In this document: positions 10,191 through 22,008 of the stretch, one piece after another
How positions within the stretch are numbered: the stretch's first letter is position 1
Layout: every line of letters starts with the position of its first letter
From: Candolleomyces eurysporus
Lineage: Eukaryota; Basidiomycota; Agaricomycetes; Agaricales; Psathyrellaceae
DNA length: 64,000 nt
Direction of reading: 5' to 3'
NCBI GenBank assembly: GCA_027579435.1
Contig: JANBPK010000925.1
Coordinates: 1-64,000 of the forward strand
Made by a program: the position numbers and the translations under genes
Notes under the pieces: generated by a model
What the model saw: the letters and a program-made list of their open reading frames with translations, nothing else
The model's database searches: none
What the model was told of the DNA's origin: nothing

Positions 10191-11791
10191 GTCGACGTCA
10201 GTACAACTATCGTAAAGCACCTGTGTCTTGCTAGTTTTTACGCGAGAAAACGAGAACGAGTCAAAGGTGCACGACCGCGAGTGGGCGGAGGGCTTCAAAT
10301 ATCCCGTGGAATCTTATGGGGCTTATAAGACAATCCTGGCCGTAAATACGCCCAGTCCCATCCCGTCATCGGTTTCTTATACCGCGATCTCATTGGGAAC
10401 CTCGGGTCCCAGTTTAGGTCACTGTCTGTCCGCATAGTATCGCGCGTTGAATGAGGTGCAAGTGAGCCGGGCGGTGTGGATGTTAGCATTGTCTCTCTTC
10501 TTGCCAGAATCGATAGATGGAACATTCATCAGAACGAGTCCCGGGTCGGTTTTGGGATTCTTGGATGGCAAAATCAGCTCGCGAGTGATGTAGCCATTTT
10601 CTTCGAGGTTTTCTGAAACTATAGAGGGCAAGAGTTCAGTCAGGGATAGACATCAAAGGAATGCGTGTGGCCCACGCTCTTCGAGTGCTACGCTCCCGTA
10701 GGGCAGCTTGGCCGCAGCTGCGGCCATTAATGCTGCTATCATGTAAGTCAGTAGAGCTAACAGAGCGGGTTAGATCACACCACATTCGATAGTGTCCTTT
10801 GTATTTGCCCTGCCTTTTTCTGAGAAGGAGATTTTTAGCCACTCTTTTCGGCCAGAAATCCGGAAATTCAACGAACCTCTTGGTGACTGTGTCGGTCAAA
10901 TAGCTGGTAGGAGCTAACACTCTTCCTCCGCTCAGCGTCTGACGGCGATAGCAACGTTCCCAACTAACTGCTGGTCATTGAGTGAAGGGTCGTTCTTTCA
11001 GTTCCCCTCTGGACTTTTCGAAGCCATGATAGTGCATGGAGATCCCTTGTTCAAGAGGAGAGGAAGGAGATGGCCACTAGTCCCGAGGTTCCCCGCAATA
11101 GCCGTGCCTCGACTCCGGCGACCCCACCAGAAGCAATGTCAACGTCGGCCGGTAACGTCTGATCGACGCTGCAAGCCACAGACAGCACTTTGCAACATGC
11201 AATGTAAAACAATATAGACAACTAAAAACATAGAATGCGGAGTATGGATGAGTTAATTCCCCGTCACGGTGTGATCCAAGCATCGTCGCTCACCGATTCA
11301 TTTCCTTTCTTGTCCAGATTGTCGACGACTACCGCAGGACCCATTGAAAGCAACCATAGCATCATTTTGAACTCGATGTTCAAACATTGGCAGGAGGACA
11401 GTGCAGTGTAGAGAGGCAGACACAATGTCTCAACCAGGGGGAGCGACAAGGCATGACGCGAGAGGTCACAGTCGTGCATGTGACGGGGCGCGTTCGTGAC
11501 ATCGAACAAACAGGGGTGTTCTTTTCCCCATAAATCTGCGAGGAAATCTGAGAAAATTGATGAGCGCGCATATTCTGGGATCTCAAGCAAGGAATTTCTT
11601 TCTTCGTATTGACAGACTACCAAGGGGTATCATTGTCCAGGGTCTTTATTTCGTTATTTCGTTAGTTCGCGATCCTACAGTCTCCCGCTGGAATAAATAC
11701 GTAGAATACAGCTAGATTATCATATCACACTTGTATCACACAAAAGTTCGGACGAGTCGGACTATTATCGGTAAGGGTTATAATCCGCCTC
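10191..11791. other. Gene-poor spacer
   Basis: Only short frames without recognisable domains occur on either strand; the longest is 119 codons on minus (11623-11264), with no family features and no clear codon pattern. I see no RNA gene or long repeat. Confidence 0.5.
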
Positions 11792-12347
11792 GTCGGGTTT
11801 GCCATCTTGCATATGTTGGACCGGCGTTTCCGATGGTGTCGGCCATACATTCTGCTGAGGTCCCCCGCCAGCGGCGCCGACAAACGAGGCAGGGGTTGCA
11901 TGCCACTTGGCGCAGCCGCAAATGGTGTGGCTCGGCCGTACGTCGTACTACATCACGCCATGCGCTGTCTTTTTCAGCGTTGCATACGATACCACCCTCT
12001 TGGTTTTGATTTCGAAAGAACTCAAGAGGGCTGCCAACCAAGACCCACATGCAACTCCCCTACCAGTTCAACTAGTCACGCACCTTTCCAATCGACCTCC
12101 TCTTNCCCCCCATATGCCGCAAGCTAACAATCGTACTTTCGCTCTTCATCGTGCTGTTATGGGTTGCGTCAATGGTATTGACTATCACTTCCATCGGAGG
12201 TGGTCCTCGCCAGAGGTTGCCCATGATCCTCGAAGCCAGTTTAATCGGGATGCATATATTTGTGCTTGGGAGGTTGAGCCAACTGGCTATACAGGAGAGA
12301 AGGCGGTTGGTTGGGGGATTTGGCAATTGAACTGGTACGAGATGTAA
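11792..12347 (+). pseudogene. Four-TM family copy 1, decayed
   Basis: Recognised by pieces of the family pattern. A segment MVWLGRTSYY...VAYDTTLLVLISKELKRAA matches the second transmembrane region and KER loop of the copy at 15614. PPL and CRKL mark the central motif, and a third frame reads IQERRRLV. The end reads GIWQLNWYEM, a diverged form of the tail GQLKWYQLG. The pieces lie in different frames; the N at 12105 explains one shift but another is needed before the tail, and the first transmembrane region is poor. I therefore call it a pseudogene. Confidence 0.6.
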
Positions 12348-12744
12348 TTCAGCTTCCTCCATGCGTTTAACCATATGGTTCTATAGATGATCATAATCAG
12401 TGTCCAATGGCTCGTCGGAATGGACTTGCACATAAATGTTTCGGATGATTGTACCCACCCAACTTACCTAACTTTGAACCAGTCGTGCTAAGTATTGTAG
12501 TATCGAATCGAGCACTGCTGCGCAATCTTGACGGCGACATAAGACCGAGATGGTCAGGCAGAAGACGGTTTGAGACTTCTTTCTCCGCCGCGTCTCGTCG
12601 CGACAGCACTGGCCGCTTCGCATCAACGATGGGAACACAACGTTGATTAATCTCCCGTTCAACTATAATCTACATAGTATGATATAGCGCAGAGGTTCGC
12701 TCTAGGAAAACTGATAGCCATGTCTTCGTTTGCCTTTGGTGCAA
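12348..12744. other. Intergenic between four-TM copy 1 and the DUF6533-like gene
   Basis: No supported gene or repeat. These genes converge here, so 3' untranslated sequence is expected. Confidence 0.5.
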
Positions 12745-14486
12745 TCACCACAACCGGCTTTGTCCTCCTCCCTCTTCTGGTATCGTCGTCATTTCGATTG
12801 TTTCTATTCCTTCTGTCGTCAAAAATTTGAGATCCGATAGTGAGACTCCTTCGATGGGCTGTTCTTCGGTGCTTGAGGCAGCCTTCCTAGTCTGGAGGAT
12901 GATTCGTGTTGAAAGGATGCTGTGCACGACACGCTGGAAGCTGTCGAAATTACGATCAGAGAATTCTATGAGAAACGTGCACGAGGCTAGAAATGGAAAT
13001 GATCAAGCNAAAAAATGAGGTAACACTTACACTAGAACGAGGCCAGTATATTCTCGCTAGAGATCCGGCGATGTTAGGAGAGCTCCTATGAAGGACGATA
13101 GAAGGTTGGCCTCACAGAGATTGCTAAGAGGTTAACTATACCCGCTAACGAAATCACTGGATACCAAGACGATATGATATCATCCTCATCAGCGACCCCA
13201 TGTAAATGTCACAAATCAGGGCCTGTACTTACTGAAGGTCAAAATGAAATAGAGGGCCCCATCGCGGTACAAAATCCTGATCAAGGGAGTGCGTTGCTGG
13301 TCGCGATATTTTGTCCATCCGACATAAAGCGTGATAACCATTATGACTAGAGTTCCCGAATCAGGACTGGATTTCAAAGGGAACTCATGGCCCGAATCAC
13401 TCACCGATCTCATGAATGAGTAGCATAATAATTGTAAGGAATAGCAGATGGCCGTGTCCGGGCATCCGAGAGAGCTGGCAACCGTGGTCCCATATTGGTG
13501 GTGGACCATCTATGATGGGTGCAAGAAACAGAGTTAGTAGTAGAGATTGACGATGGGTGAGATTACTTACAGGTCCAAGACCGAGTGACAATACCAAGGA
13601 CGATAAACGTAGCGAAGCATAGAAGCTGTAGTGAAATCAGCACGACGTTATCCTCTATTCCTAGTAAGTTTGGAAGCAGACGCACCGCAAATTGAGTCAC
13701 CAAGAAAATCAGAAACTTTCGCGAACCGCCGGCTAGTCCGTGAGTCCGAATAACGAGGATGGCTTCCGTCGACATGATCCCAATGCTTGAAAGCCCTTGA
13801 GACGGAGTCGAAGGTCAGTGTCAGTGCGTCATGGGAAGCGGAGAGGGACTGGTCGGTGGACTCAGTAGGCGTACAAATGTTGGCTTGATCGAGTCGTCTA
13901 CAATGTCGAGTGAAGAACTTGACAGATAAATGGTCCGTAAGCAAACAAAAAGAAATCGGCGCGGAGGAGCGAACCTCTAGCGATCTACTCGTGTTGAAAT
14001 AGACTGGAATTTTTGAGCTCAGGTCGAATCTTTCGAGGAAAAGGAAAGAAGGGGAATTCACAAACAAATACCATCGGTACATCAATGAAAGGCGAATACC
14101 GCGCATAGAGGAAAACGACCTTGGCGATATTCCATTTTCGTGGCCAGATAAGGGACACCTGGCTCGAAAATGAGACATATCGTGGTCAGCAGTTGGCAAA
14201 GGCTTACCTCCAACGCCAAGGTGTGTAGGTAGTCACAAACCTATTAACATTTGAGCTCCATATGCTAACGATTGCGTGGGCCTAGTGCTCTCACCAACAA
14301 AGTCAGACTAGCAACTAGAAAGCAACGCAGGTTACAGCTTACAAAGTCAACCATGCCAACGAAAAAGGGCACACCGGACATATACTGCTAGGCATGAGTA
14401 CGTACAGCAAGGACGGAGGACTCTGATCTCACCTTCTCAAGAGACGGGCCAAAACCAATCGGAACAACCTCCGCGGCCGCAGACAT
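12745..14486 (-). CDS. DUF6533-like multi-pass membrane protein
   Basis: Start ATG at 14486 gives MSAAAEVVPIGFGPSLEK, ending at a splice donor at 14432. Later exons read YMSGVPFFVGMVDF, then VCDYLHTLALE, then VSLIWPRKWNIAKVVFLYARYSPFID in two exons. The DYxxTLxxEVxLIWxRKW...LFLxxRY pattern is typical of the N-terminal DUF6533 domain. Downstream hydrophobic exons follow (ILVIRTHGL, FLIFLVTQFAVRL, VIMVITLYVGW, RTPLIRILYRDGALYFI). The final exon has VHSILSTRIILQTRK and stops at 12745, the usual end of the family. The function of this fungal family is unknown; a receptor-like or channel-like membrane role is only a guess. I did not fix every internal exon edge. An N at 13009 lies in an intron or at an exon edge. 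Confidence 0.75.
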
Positions 14487-15613
14487 AGACACTCCTTCTT
14501 CAAGGTTAGCACCTAGCTGGGTGGTGAGAGAGGGAACCCGCACACGTAGCGATGCATGTGTAAACGTTAAAATTCAAACCGAGAAAGGAATTGAATGGGT
14601 TGTCCAGACTTTCAGTACAGCAAACTTGCTCGGAGCTGTTTTATCCGAAAGTGATGGCGGTAATCAAGATCCATTCAAACATTTTAGTTGCCGGCAACTT
14701 CGTGCTCTTAACCTCGACTCTCACCATCTCGTCGCTGCTTGCTTGCTGCGATCTCAAAGCCCTTCAAGCCCGATATCATTGGTACATAACGACTCCCGCT
14801 CAAGAAGCATTACCTTGTGCCGATTGAGCTTACGAGAACGAACGAGGACGATCAAGAGGAACATATCTTCGTGCTCACGATTGACGGCGCCGGACAGCCT
14901 ATTGAGCTCACCCAAACGGCTCCTGGTTAGAGGTGGGGATACTCCGGACTATGAAGAGGGCGGCAAAGAAGCTTGAAACGTCGGAGACGACAGCTCGAAA
15001 CCGTAGGAGGAGCCTCAATTTGCGGGAGTTTCGTGGGCTGGCACCTGAACTATGAATGGATTCCAGGATTCCGGCGGCGAGTTACAAGTCGGTTTCTCCA
15101 TTTTATCGAATAGCGGTTAATATCGATGCTTATACGCTGCTGAGGGTCAAGAAAGATATTGATGAGAGGACCTTTGGACGCAAATAGTTGAACTTAATTT
15201 GGCTTGCCGCTGACAAGGCCAAGACTTCAGATGGAATTCCGAGCCGGAAGATATCAACTTCGAAGTCAGGCCCAATTTCTGACTGCTGTGCATCCCGGGT
15301 AGGGCGGCTGTAGTCGATGGAGTTCCATCCTCTACAGCATTTGGAGGGGCCGTCAAGTGTGGGTGCTGTTTCCTCCATTTAGGGGCTGTAATTCCTTCTT
15401 ACACTTGTTCAAGTCTTCTAATTCGCCAACGTGACATAATTGAAGCCCTCAGACGGCCAGGTCGGGGGCTTTCCTGGTCTCATTACCCCGTATCAATGAC
15501 GGAGAACTTGGCTCTCTAAGGGGTCCTCTCGAAAAGGAAACTGGACTGAACTATTTAATCGACCTGTCGTTGTGACTGCATTCTTCACTCGATCCAATTC
15601 TATCGACGGCGCG
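14487..15613. other. Spacer, no supported gene
   Basis: A 151-codon plus-strand frame (14521-14976) and an overlapping shorter hydrophobic frame (14591-14827) are present, but neither shows domain features. The region just upstream of 15614 is the promoter of the next gene. Confidence 0.45.
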
Positions 15614-16208
15614 ATGACCCTCCCAGCATCCACCGTACACCCAACCCCAAGGNCCCGGCGACACCGTCACCTTGATCGCACCGCGACAGCGCCTCATTCA
15701 GCGGCTCTTATGGGCATCGATAGCTGCATCGGTGTCCATATTTGGGCTGTCCATGGCGCGGCTCGGGTCGGGCTCGTTATGGATCTCACCATCTGCGGTC
15801 GTGTTTTGCGTCGCATACGACATTACCCTGCTTGTTCTTACTTCCAAAGAACGCAAGCGAGCCGCTACACAGGAGATTCATGGGCATCCCTTGTCAGTTC
15901 ATCAAACTGTGGATCCTTCCAGTCGGCCCCCTCTCCCCGCCGTATGCCGGAAGCCATCGATCATCCTCTCGTTTGTCTTCGCATTCTTGTCGTTGGCGGC
16001 GATGGCGATGAATATCGCCATCCTTGCTTTGGTATCCCATTCCGCAGGATCATGGATGGCGCCCTCAATCATCGAAGTAATTTTCATCGCTTTTCACATC
16101 GCTGTGCTTGTCAAGTTGGGGATGCTGTGTATGAAGGAGCGAAGGCGGTTGATAGGTGAAGATAGGCACGCGCAATTGAAGTGGTATCAGCTTGGGCAAT
16201 ATGAATAA
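15614..16208 (+). CDS. Four-TM family copy 2
   Basis: Start MTLPASTVHPTP at 15614. The frame shifts at an N (15653) inside a C/G run and then continues as one open frame to 16208; without the N artefact the protein is about 197 residues. Features in order: RLIQRLLWASIA leading into TM1, TM2 ending LLVLTSKERKRAA, a hydrophilic loop with RPPLPAVCRKP, TM3, TM4 ending in MKERRRLIG, and the tail HAQLKWYQLGQYE. This is the most complete of the left-hand copies. I do not recognise the family; the topology (four helices, short cytosolic-looking tail) is MARVEL-like in outline only. Confidence 0.7.
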
Positions 16209-16585
16209 TTAGGGGTCGGTACGAGATCTCCCCAGGTTCTTTGGTGTATAAGAATGGCGTTGAAAGTGTTCTGTATATCCAGTGCTTGTAGTTACCTCTT
16301 TAACGTGTATAATCACTGTGGCCGATTTGTGAATAGCTACGTCGATGATGTTTATTACATCGAGCACCTAGCGATCGCGATACTCACCCTGATCCAGCAA
16401 GTTCGACACCCTTTCTGACTACTGTGGGCCGCGGATGATATGGCAGTATCCAATGGACTACAATTTACAGCCTCTACAGCGTTTAGAGTGGCTCTCTCGA
16501 AATGGGAAGTGCGTTTGGAATATCTGATAGATCTGTCGTGAAGTCCACCGCATTTCTCACTCGCTCCAACCCAACCGAAGGCGCG
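16209..16585. other. Spacer between four-TM copies 2 and 3
   Basis: Holds the 3' flank of copy 2 and the leader of copy 3, whose upstream text (TTCCTCACTCGATCC-like) resembles the leader of copy 2. No separate gene. Confidence 0.5.
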
Positions 16586-17271
16586 ATGTCCATTTCAGCA
16601 TCCACAGTACAGCCAACGCCCGAGCCCGGCGACGCTACCGCCTTGATCGCACCGCAAGAGTGCCTCACACAGCGTCTTTTATGGACAGCAGTAGCTGTCT
16701 CGATATTGGTATTTTTGTGGTATACGGGAGCAACGGTCGACAACTTAGGCTCCCGTTCAACGCCGGGCGCAGACGGTACGAAGGCCGTTTTGTTGTGTAC
16801 TGGGAGTATGGTCTTGAGAATGCCATGAAGCTAATGATATGGAGCTCATTCACGTGTCCGAATCATGCTGTTTTGGAATTTGGACCTCATGCACATCTCT
16901 AGTACACGCAATTGGTGAGCATTAGAATGAATCATTTGGTTGCAGCCTTCATCGTCCTTCTGGTTCTTACTGCCAAAGAGCGCAAGCGGGCTGCTCAAAT
17001 CCGTAACCATCCACCGTCAGATCAGCAAACCATGAATCCTTCCACTGCAGTCAACCCACAGGCCTCCCCCAAATTGTGGATATGGGGGTGTCAGTAATTG
17101 CTTAGTTCAGCAGGGATATGGGCGCCCTCGATCGTTGAAGTCATTTTCATCGTCTTGCATATCATTGTACTTGCTTGCCAGGTTGCTTGAACTGCGTATG
17201 AAGGAGCAAAGGCGGTTGATCGGCAATTGAAGTGCTATCAGCTCGGACCAGACGATTGTCAATTGTGGTGA
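16586..17271 (+). pseudogene. Four-TM family copy 3, decayed
   Basis: Begins MSISASTVQPTPEPGD, close to the start of copy 2, followed by APQECLTQRLLW. The reading frame breaks in the TM2 region (stops near 16830 and 16900). It resumes as AAFIVLLVLTAKERKRAA, loses the CRKP motif (reads QASPKLW then a stop), shows APSIVEVIFIVLHIIVLA in another frame, and ends QLKCYQLGPDD. Several independent frame breaks with no N nearby mark it as a true pseudogene. Confidence 0.7.
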
Positions 17272-17530
17272 GACGAATCCATTCTCTAGCGGCTAATTTC
17301 TTCACATAACACGCATGTATAGTGTAATTTGAATATTAGCCCAGTCTTTCAGATGATGGTAACTCCACGAAGCCGCCAAGTGCCGCAGTATTCACGCTGA
17401 TCAAATTTGACAGATAGGATTCCAATCACCGAGGCTGAGATGATCAGGACGAAAGACCCATAAAGCTTTGATACTCGTCTCCCTCGTTCTTTTTCTTATT
17501 TCGCTCAGCTCCCGCAATAGCAGAGCGCTC

Positions 17531-18059
17531 ATGTCCTCCATCGCTCAGCAGAGCTCAAGTACCACCCCTCGAGGACGCCTGGTTCAGAAACTGTTGTGGG
17601 CTTCGCTGGCGGCCACAATTCCTGGTTACTGGGTTGCAGGAGTGGGTGACATCGACCAACGATACGTTCAGCGGCTTGCTGTGGGCTGCCTCTTTTATCA
17701 GGCTATCCTACTCTTGCTTAGCTCCCGAGAGGGCAATGAAGCAGTTTACGACTTGGAGCATAAATACGGCCGAGCGCTCACAACCGAACCGTTGGAACGT
17801 NCCCCCCTTTCCATACGCTTATCGAAAACTATTCATCTTCCTTCCCTGCGTCTTTGCGACTGGATGGGCCGTGTCATTTGGGTTCAACGCAGCTATGGTT
17901 GCTCGGATACATACCGCCGGGGTGGAAGCAGGGTTGCGGGGAATTAGCATCATTTTGACGGTTATCTCTGCAGAAAATGCGGTTGCATTCGGCGCCTTGG
18001 CTTTCCTGTGTGGCAAAGAGCGAAGACGTTTGATGGATGGCGGGGGGCTTGCAATTTAG
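17531..18059 (+). CDS. Four-TM family copy 4, divergent, lacks the tail motif
   Basis: ATG at 17531 (MSSIAQQSSS), then RGRLVQKLLWASLAATI (TM1 start) and a TM2 region ending LLLSSREGNEA. At the N at 17801 the frame shifts and continues PPFPYAYRKLFIFLPCVFATGWAVSFGF (two lines of the conserved central region: YRK replaces CRK). TM4 ends LCGKERRRLMDGGG, and the protein stops at LAI. The usual QLKWYQLG tail is replaced by a stop, and the central cysteine is Tyr. About 176 residues if the N is an artefact. It may be a decaying or specialised paralogue. Confidence 0.55.
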
Positions 18060-19188
18060 GACAATCGCTCTTGAATGGTACGCGAGTAGCAGAACACTTT
18101 CATTGGGTTTGCGTACCTCTAGCAGTTATATACATCCTGCGTAGATCGATTTGTAGGATGAGCTTGATCAAGTATTAGAAAATAGGAAAGGAGTTACCTT
18201 CAAGTTGATCAGGCGGGCTCGGCCGGCGACTCTGCCGCTCCGATTTGATTGGCTGAAGTTGAAGTGCGGTGAACAATCCTTCGACTCCTCTCACCCCCAA
18301 CCACCATGTCCTCGTCTGTGGACAGTTCCTCTCTCAACCTCATTCCACGCTCATGTAAGGAACCACTTTCAGCCTGGTTACCGCTCACTTCCTGGTTGCC
18401 TGGAGGCCTGTTTAGTCGCAAGACGAAGACAAATCTAGGCGAACCACTGGCAAGTGCGAGTCATAGGAAAGGGGGCATATCAACGCTGTGTCAGCATCGA
18501 TAGAGCTCCACGGATCCCATCTGTGAAGAAATCAGTCCCCTGGCTGCCGTAGCCGTCATCTTCAGGATCTGATATTTGTCAACCACCTCCCATGAAAGTC
18601 GCCGGCGACCGATGCCTCTAGACCAGGCCATGCCTCCATAGCACTACCGTGCTTCTGAGAGTCTAGTCACCGATCACCTCGTATAATTCACCATGCATTC
18701 TTGCGGCTCAGCGAGCTTTTTCCCGCTGGCTCCCAAGTTTCATCCAGGTTGGTATCCAGTCGCCTGTCAAAGAGCAATGTTTCAGCGCTTGTCGCCACCA
18801 TCTTTCTGATGTTGATATGGTCAGAGCATCATGAATATATCATGAAGACGGTACGCACTTCATGCTCATAGTCACAGCTCAACCTTCGACCCTCGCCTAG
18901 GAGTAGTGAAAGAGATCGTCGTCCAAGCAACACTTCTTTCTGCGTGCTGTTGCTGGGTGTTACGGAAGGCGAGGGTGCGAAGAATGGAGACAACGCTGTC
19001 ATTAAACGCCCTCTGTACTCATCCAGAAGGGTCTCGAAATCTTCGGATCTTTGGACATGATCGAAAGTAAATCAGAAAGGCTACTTAAACAGATCTTTCT
19101 CTTCAACGGCACCTCTTTGTTGTTTTCTTCCCCACACAAACGCATCCTAGCACAACGACGTCCAGCGCTGTATCTAAGAGGCGCTGCC
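18060..19188. other. Spacer without a supported gene
   Basis: A small frame at 18306-18503 and its antisense are the only candidates; neither shows domain features. The last 140 bp is the leader of four-TM copy 5, where the frame is open upstream of the chosen ATG. Confidence 0.45.
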
Positions 19189-19719
19189 ATGCCCTCCGTC
19201 GACACCACCCGCATTACACCTCGAGCGCGAGTGATACAGCGATTGTTATGGGCTTCAATCGCTTCATGCTTGCTTATCTTTGTCTGCTCAATGATGCGCT
19301 TTGGAGCCATGTCCCTGTTTGTAGCACCATCTGCCGTCGCTGCCAGCCTTCTTTATGATATGGTTCTTTTGGGGCTCACCCTAAGGGAGCGCCGGCAAGC
19401 TGGCAAGCAGACCACTCCACAGCCAGCCACCCCTATTGCTACAGGCCGCCCTCCTCTTCCATGCACATGCCGCAAGCCATCCATCTTCCTCGGGTTCTTC
19501 CTCATGCTCGGATGGATGGTGTCGTTCGGATTTAACATCAGCTTCCTGTCCGTTCGTAACGCGCCACGGCTCATGGCAGCCACAATCGCGGAATGCATAC
19601 TCGCGGGTGCTCATCTTGGCGTGCTGGGAACGCTAGTAGTGCTGTGCATCAAGGAGCGAAGGAGATGGGTGGATGGAGAGGGGCAATTGAAGTGGTATCA
19701 ACTGGGATATGACAATTAA
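19189..19719 (+). CDS. Four-TM family copy 5, intact
   Basis: The 176-residue frame starts MPSVDTTRITPRARVIQRLL. I chose this ATG because it aligns with the starts of the other copies; the frame is open for 46 codons upstream. TM1 is ASCLLIFVCSM, TM2 VAASLLYDMVLLGLTL followed by RERRQA. The loop carries RPPLPCTCRKPSIF, then TM3, TM4, IKERRRWVD and the tail EGQLKWYQLGYDN. No introns are needed. Transcribed in the same direction as copies 6-8. Confidence 0.75.
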   Translation: MPSVDTTRITPRARVIQRLLWASIASCLLIFVCSMMRFGAMSLFVAPSAVAASLLYDMVLLGLTLRERRQAGKQTTPQPATPIATGRPPLPCTCRKPSIFLGFFLMLGWMVSFGFNISFLSVRNAPRLMAATIAECILAGAHLGVLGTLVVLCIKERRRWVDGEGQLKWYQLGYDN

Positions 19720-20183
19720 AATATTAGCTGTTCTCGTGATGGACCATGATGGATGATGGTATTGCTGTAGTTTATCTATGTACTTCCTTTGGACTCTGCA
19801 TGGCTGTTCTAGCCCAACGGACACATTCGAATCATTATAGGATCGAAATTCACTGAATACCGATCAAAGCAAGCTTTCGAACCATGTTATCTCACTGCAC
19901 AATTAATAGGCCTTGGCAAATGGTAGTAGTATCCACAGATACATACTGCGGATCGTATCCTTCCGGTACAAGGCTCTCGGGACTTCTTCTCGAGCTTGAC
20001 AAAATTCAGATACTCGTTGGGGCGACCTAAGCCACTCGCCCGAATACATAGTTCTTTGATATGCATCTCTTCGGAGCCTATTTGCATGCCGCCGACAATG
20101 CTCCATATACCAATGGCTCTTCTGACGAGTCCAAAGCAATCTCTCTTTCTCGACGGTCATCAACATTGAACAGATCGCTCATC
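19720..20183. other. Spacer between four-TM copies 5 and 6
   Basis: Holds the 3' flank of copy 5 and the leader of copy 6. A leader phrase tctctttctcgacggtcatcaac just before copy 6 recurs before copies 7 and 8. No other gene. Confidence 0.5.
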
Positions 20184-20783
20184 ATGTACCCCAACATCAA
20201 CGAACCTGCCACCCTCGTCGTCTCCCCTCAAGCAAGGGTGATTCAACGACTGCTATGGGCATCTCTCATCCTCACCCTTATGACCCTTCCATGCTCCATT
20301 GCCTCATTGTTCGGTGCCTTGTCGATGGATTTCGGCCTTGTTGCTGCAGGTGGATGCCTAGTCCTCGACATCACCCTCCTAGCTCTTACCGCTAAGGAGC
20401 GACGCCGTGCACTTCACCTCCAAACATCCGATCGGAAGAACGAAGCAGCGATAATTTCCCCATCGCAAGTACCTGAATCACAAGCCACTTCTACTCGTCC
20501 GCCTCTTCCATGCGTCTGCCGCAAGCCTGCAATTTTCGTTGCCATTCTCTTCATGCTTGCATGGATGACAGGGCTAAGCTTTCTCCTGTACTTCCTTAGC
20601 TTTTGGGACGATATAGGCTACGGACGAGCAACGATGGTACCTCCGATTCTGGAATCTATATTCACAATTCTGCATATTGGCGTATTGGCAACATTCATCA
20701 GAGCGTGCATCATGGAGCGGAAGAGATTGGTTAGCCAGGAGGGGCAGTTGAAGTGGTATCAACTTGGTGATTATAAGAACTGA
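20184..20783 (+). CDS. Four-TM family copy 6, intact
   Basis: A 199-residue single-exon frame starting MYPNINEPATLVVSPQARVI, with the ATG placed by alignment to copies 7 and 8 (M-x-PNINE). TM1 RLLWASLILTLMTLPCS, TM2 VAAGGCLVLDITLLALTAKERRRA, loop with a Ser/Pro stretch and RPPLPCVCRKPAIF, TM3 LFMLAWMTGLSFLLYF, TM4 ILESIFTILHIGVLATFI, then MERKRLVSQ and the tail EGQLKWYQLGDYKN. Cysteines in the PCVCRK motif are kept. Function unknown. Confidence 0.8.
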   Translation: MYPNINEPATLVVSPQARVIQRLLWASLILTLMTLPCSIASLFGALSMDFGLVAAGGCLVLDITLLALTAKERRRALHLQTSDRKNEAAIISPSQVPESQATSTRPPLPCVCRKPAIFVAILFMLAWMTGLSFLLYFLSFWDDIGYGRATMVPPILESIFTILHIGVLATFIRACIMERKRLVSQEGQLKWYQLGDYKN

Positions 20784-21417
20784 TTTTGTGAGGATTGGCT
20801 CTCATGGACGCTTTTTGCGACACACATGAATAACGGACAGTGCCCAAGAGACGAAGATGTAGTCATGTATTACTGTTGACCATTTTCGCGACGTACCTTG
20901 AAGAAGAATGACAATGGAATTTTTGTAATTTACGCACACTCTCCGGGGCTCTGTGTAAACTCGCGTTAGCGGTAACGCGTCTGATGCGGTGTGGCCTGCA
21001 TCATGCAGGCTGCATGTGGTGCATCAAAGCAACCTTTTAGAACTACGTAATCTTTCTCGTGCTTGATACGCTTGGCGAATGATCGCAGTATCAATCGCTG
21101 CCATGTCCAAAGCTTGGCATGTCGTTTTCACAACCATTTTGACCATGACAGAAGATCTGGAAGCCAAAAGAGAGGAGCTACTTACAGAAAAAGGCGGTGC
21201 AACCTACGTGGATCGTGGTGATGGTTTCTCAAGGCCGGGATAATGCAGTGACCTCAGAGCGGAAGCAGTGCTTTTGATATGAATGAATCTTCGACCAGTT
21301 CCTCGGACCTTGTTTGCGTACCTTCGAAAAGGCTCCATATAAAAGGCAGTCCTCTCCAGACTCCAAAAGCACCCTCTTTCTCGACGACGGTCACCCACGT
21401 TAAAGGGGCCGTTCATC
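20784..21417. other. Spacer and promoter of four-TM copy 7
   Basis: A TATA-like CATATAAAAGG lies at about 21335-21345, some 75 bp before the ATG at 21418. The leader phrase tttctcgacgacggtcaccc is shared with the other copies. No gene is supported in the rest. Confidence 0.55.
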
Positions 21418-22008
21418 ATGTCCCCCAACATCAGTGAACCCACCATCTCGCCTCAAGCGCGGGTGATCCAACGACTCCTATGGGCATCTCTCATCCTCAC
21501 CATTATGACGCTCGCATGTTCCTTAGCATGGTTTGGATTCTTGTCAATGTTTATCGGCCCCTCTGCCGCAGGTGGATGCCTAATCCTTGACATCACACTC
21601 TTAGCGCTTAGCGCAAAGGAGCGGCGCCGCGCACAAAACCCCCAAACATCCGGTCGGAAGGACGAAGCAGCGACGATTCCCCCATCGCAAGTCCCTGGAT
21701 CACAAGCAGCTTCTTCGCGTCCCCCTCTTCCATGCACCTGCCGCAAACCCGCGATCTTCTTCGCTTTTCTCTTCATGCTTGCATGGATGGCAGGGCTAGG
21801 CTTTCTCCTGTACTTCCTCATTGGTTACGACGCTCTGGAAACCTACGAGCGCGCAAGGATGGCACCCGGAATCCTCGAAACCATATTCACAATTGTGCAT
21901 ATCGGCGTACTAGCAGCACTCATCAGAGCGTGCATCATGGAGCGGAGGAGATTGATCAGTCAAGAGGGGCAGTTGAAGTGGTATCAACTTGGTGATTATA
22001 AGAGCTGA
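21418..22008 (+). CDS. Four-TM family copy 7, intact
   Basis: A 196-residue single exon beginning MSPNISEPTISPQARVIQR. It has the same order of features as copy 6, including AKERRRA, RPPLPCTCRKPAIFFAFLF, TM4 ILETIFTIVHIGVLAAL, MERRRLISQ and the tail EGQLKWYQLGDYKS. It is most similar to copy 8, with which it shares long flanking DNA. It has its own TATA-like box. Confidence 0.8.
   Translation: MSPNISEPTISPQARVIQRLLWASLILTIMTLACSLAWFGFLSMFIGPSAAGGCLILDITLLALSAKERRRAQNPQTSGRKDEAATIPPSQVPGSQAASSRPPLPCTCRKPAIFFAFLFMLAWMAGLGFLLYFLIGYDALETYERARMAPGILETIFTIVHIGVLAALIRACIMERRRLISQEGQLKWYQLGDYKS

Noticed and set aside
14521..14976. 151-codon plus-strand frame
   Set aside because: No signal, domain or splice support, and a competing overlapping frame; not called as a gene.
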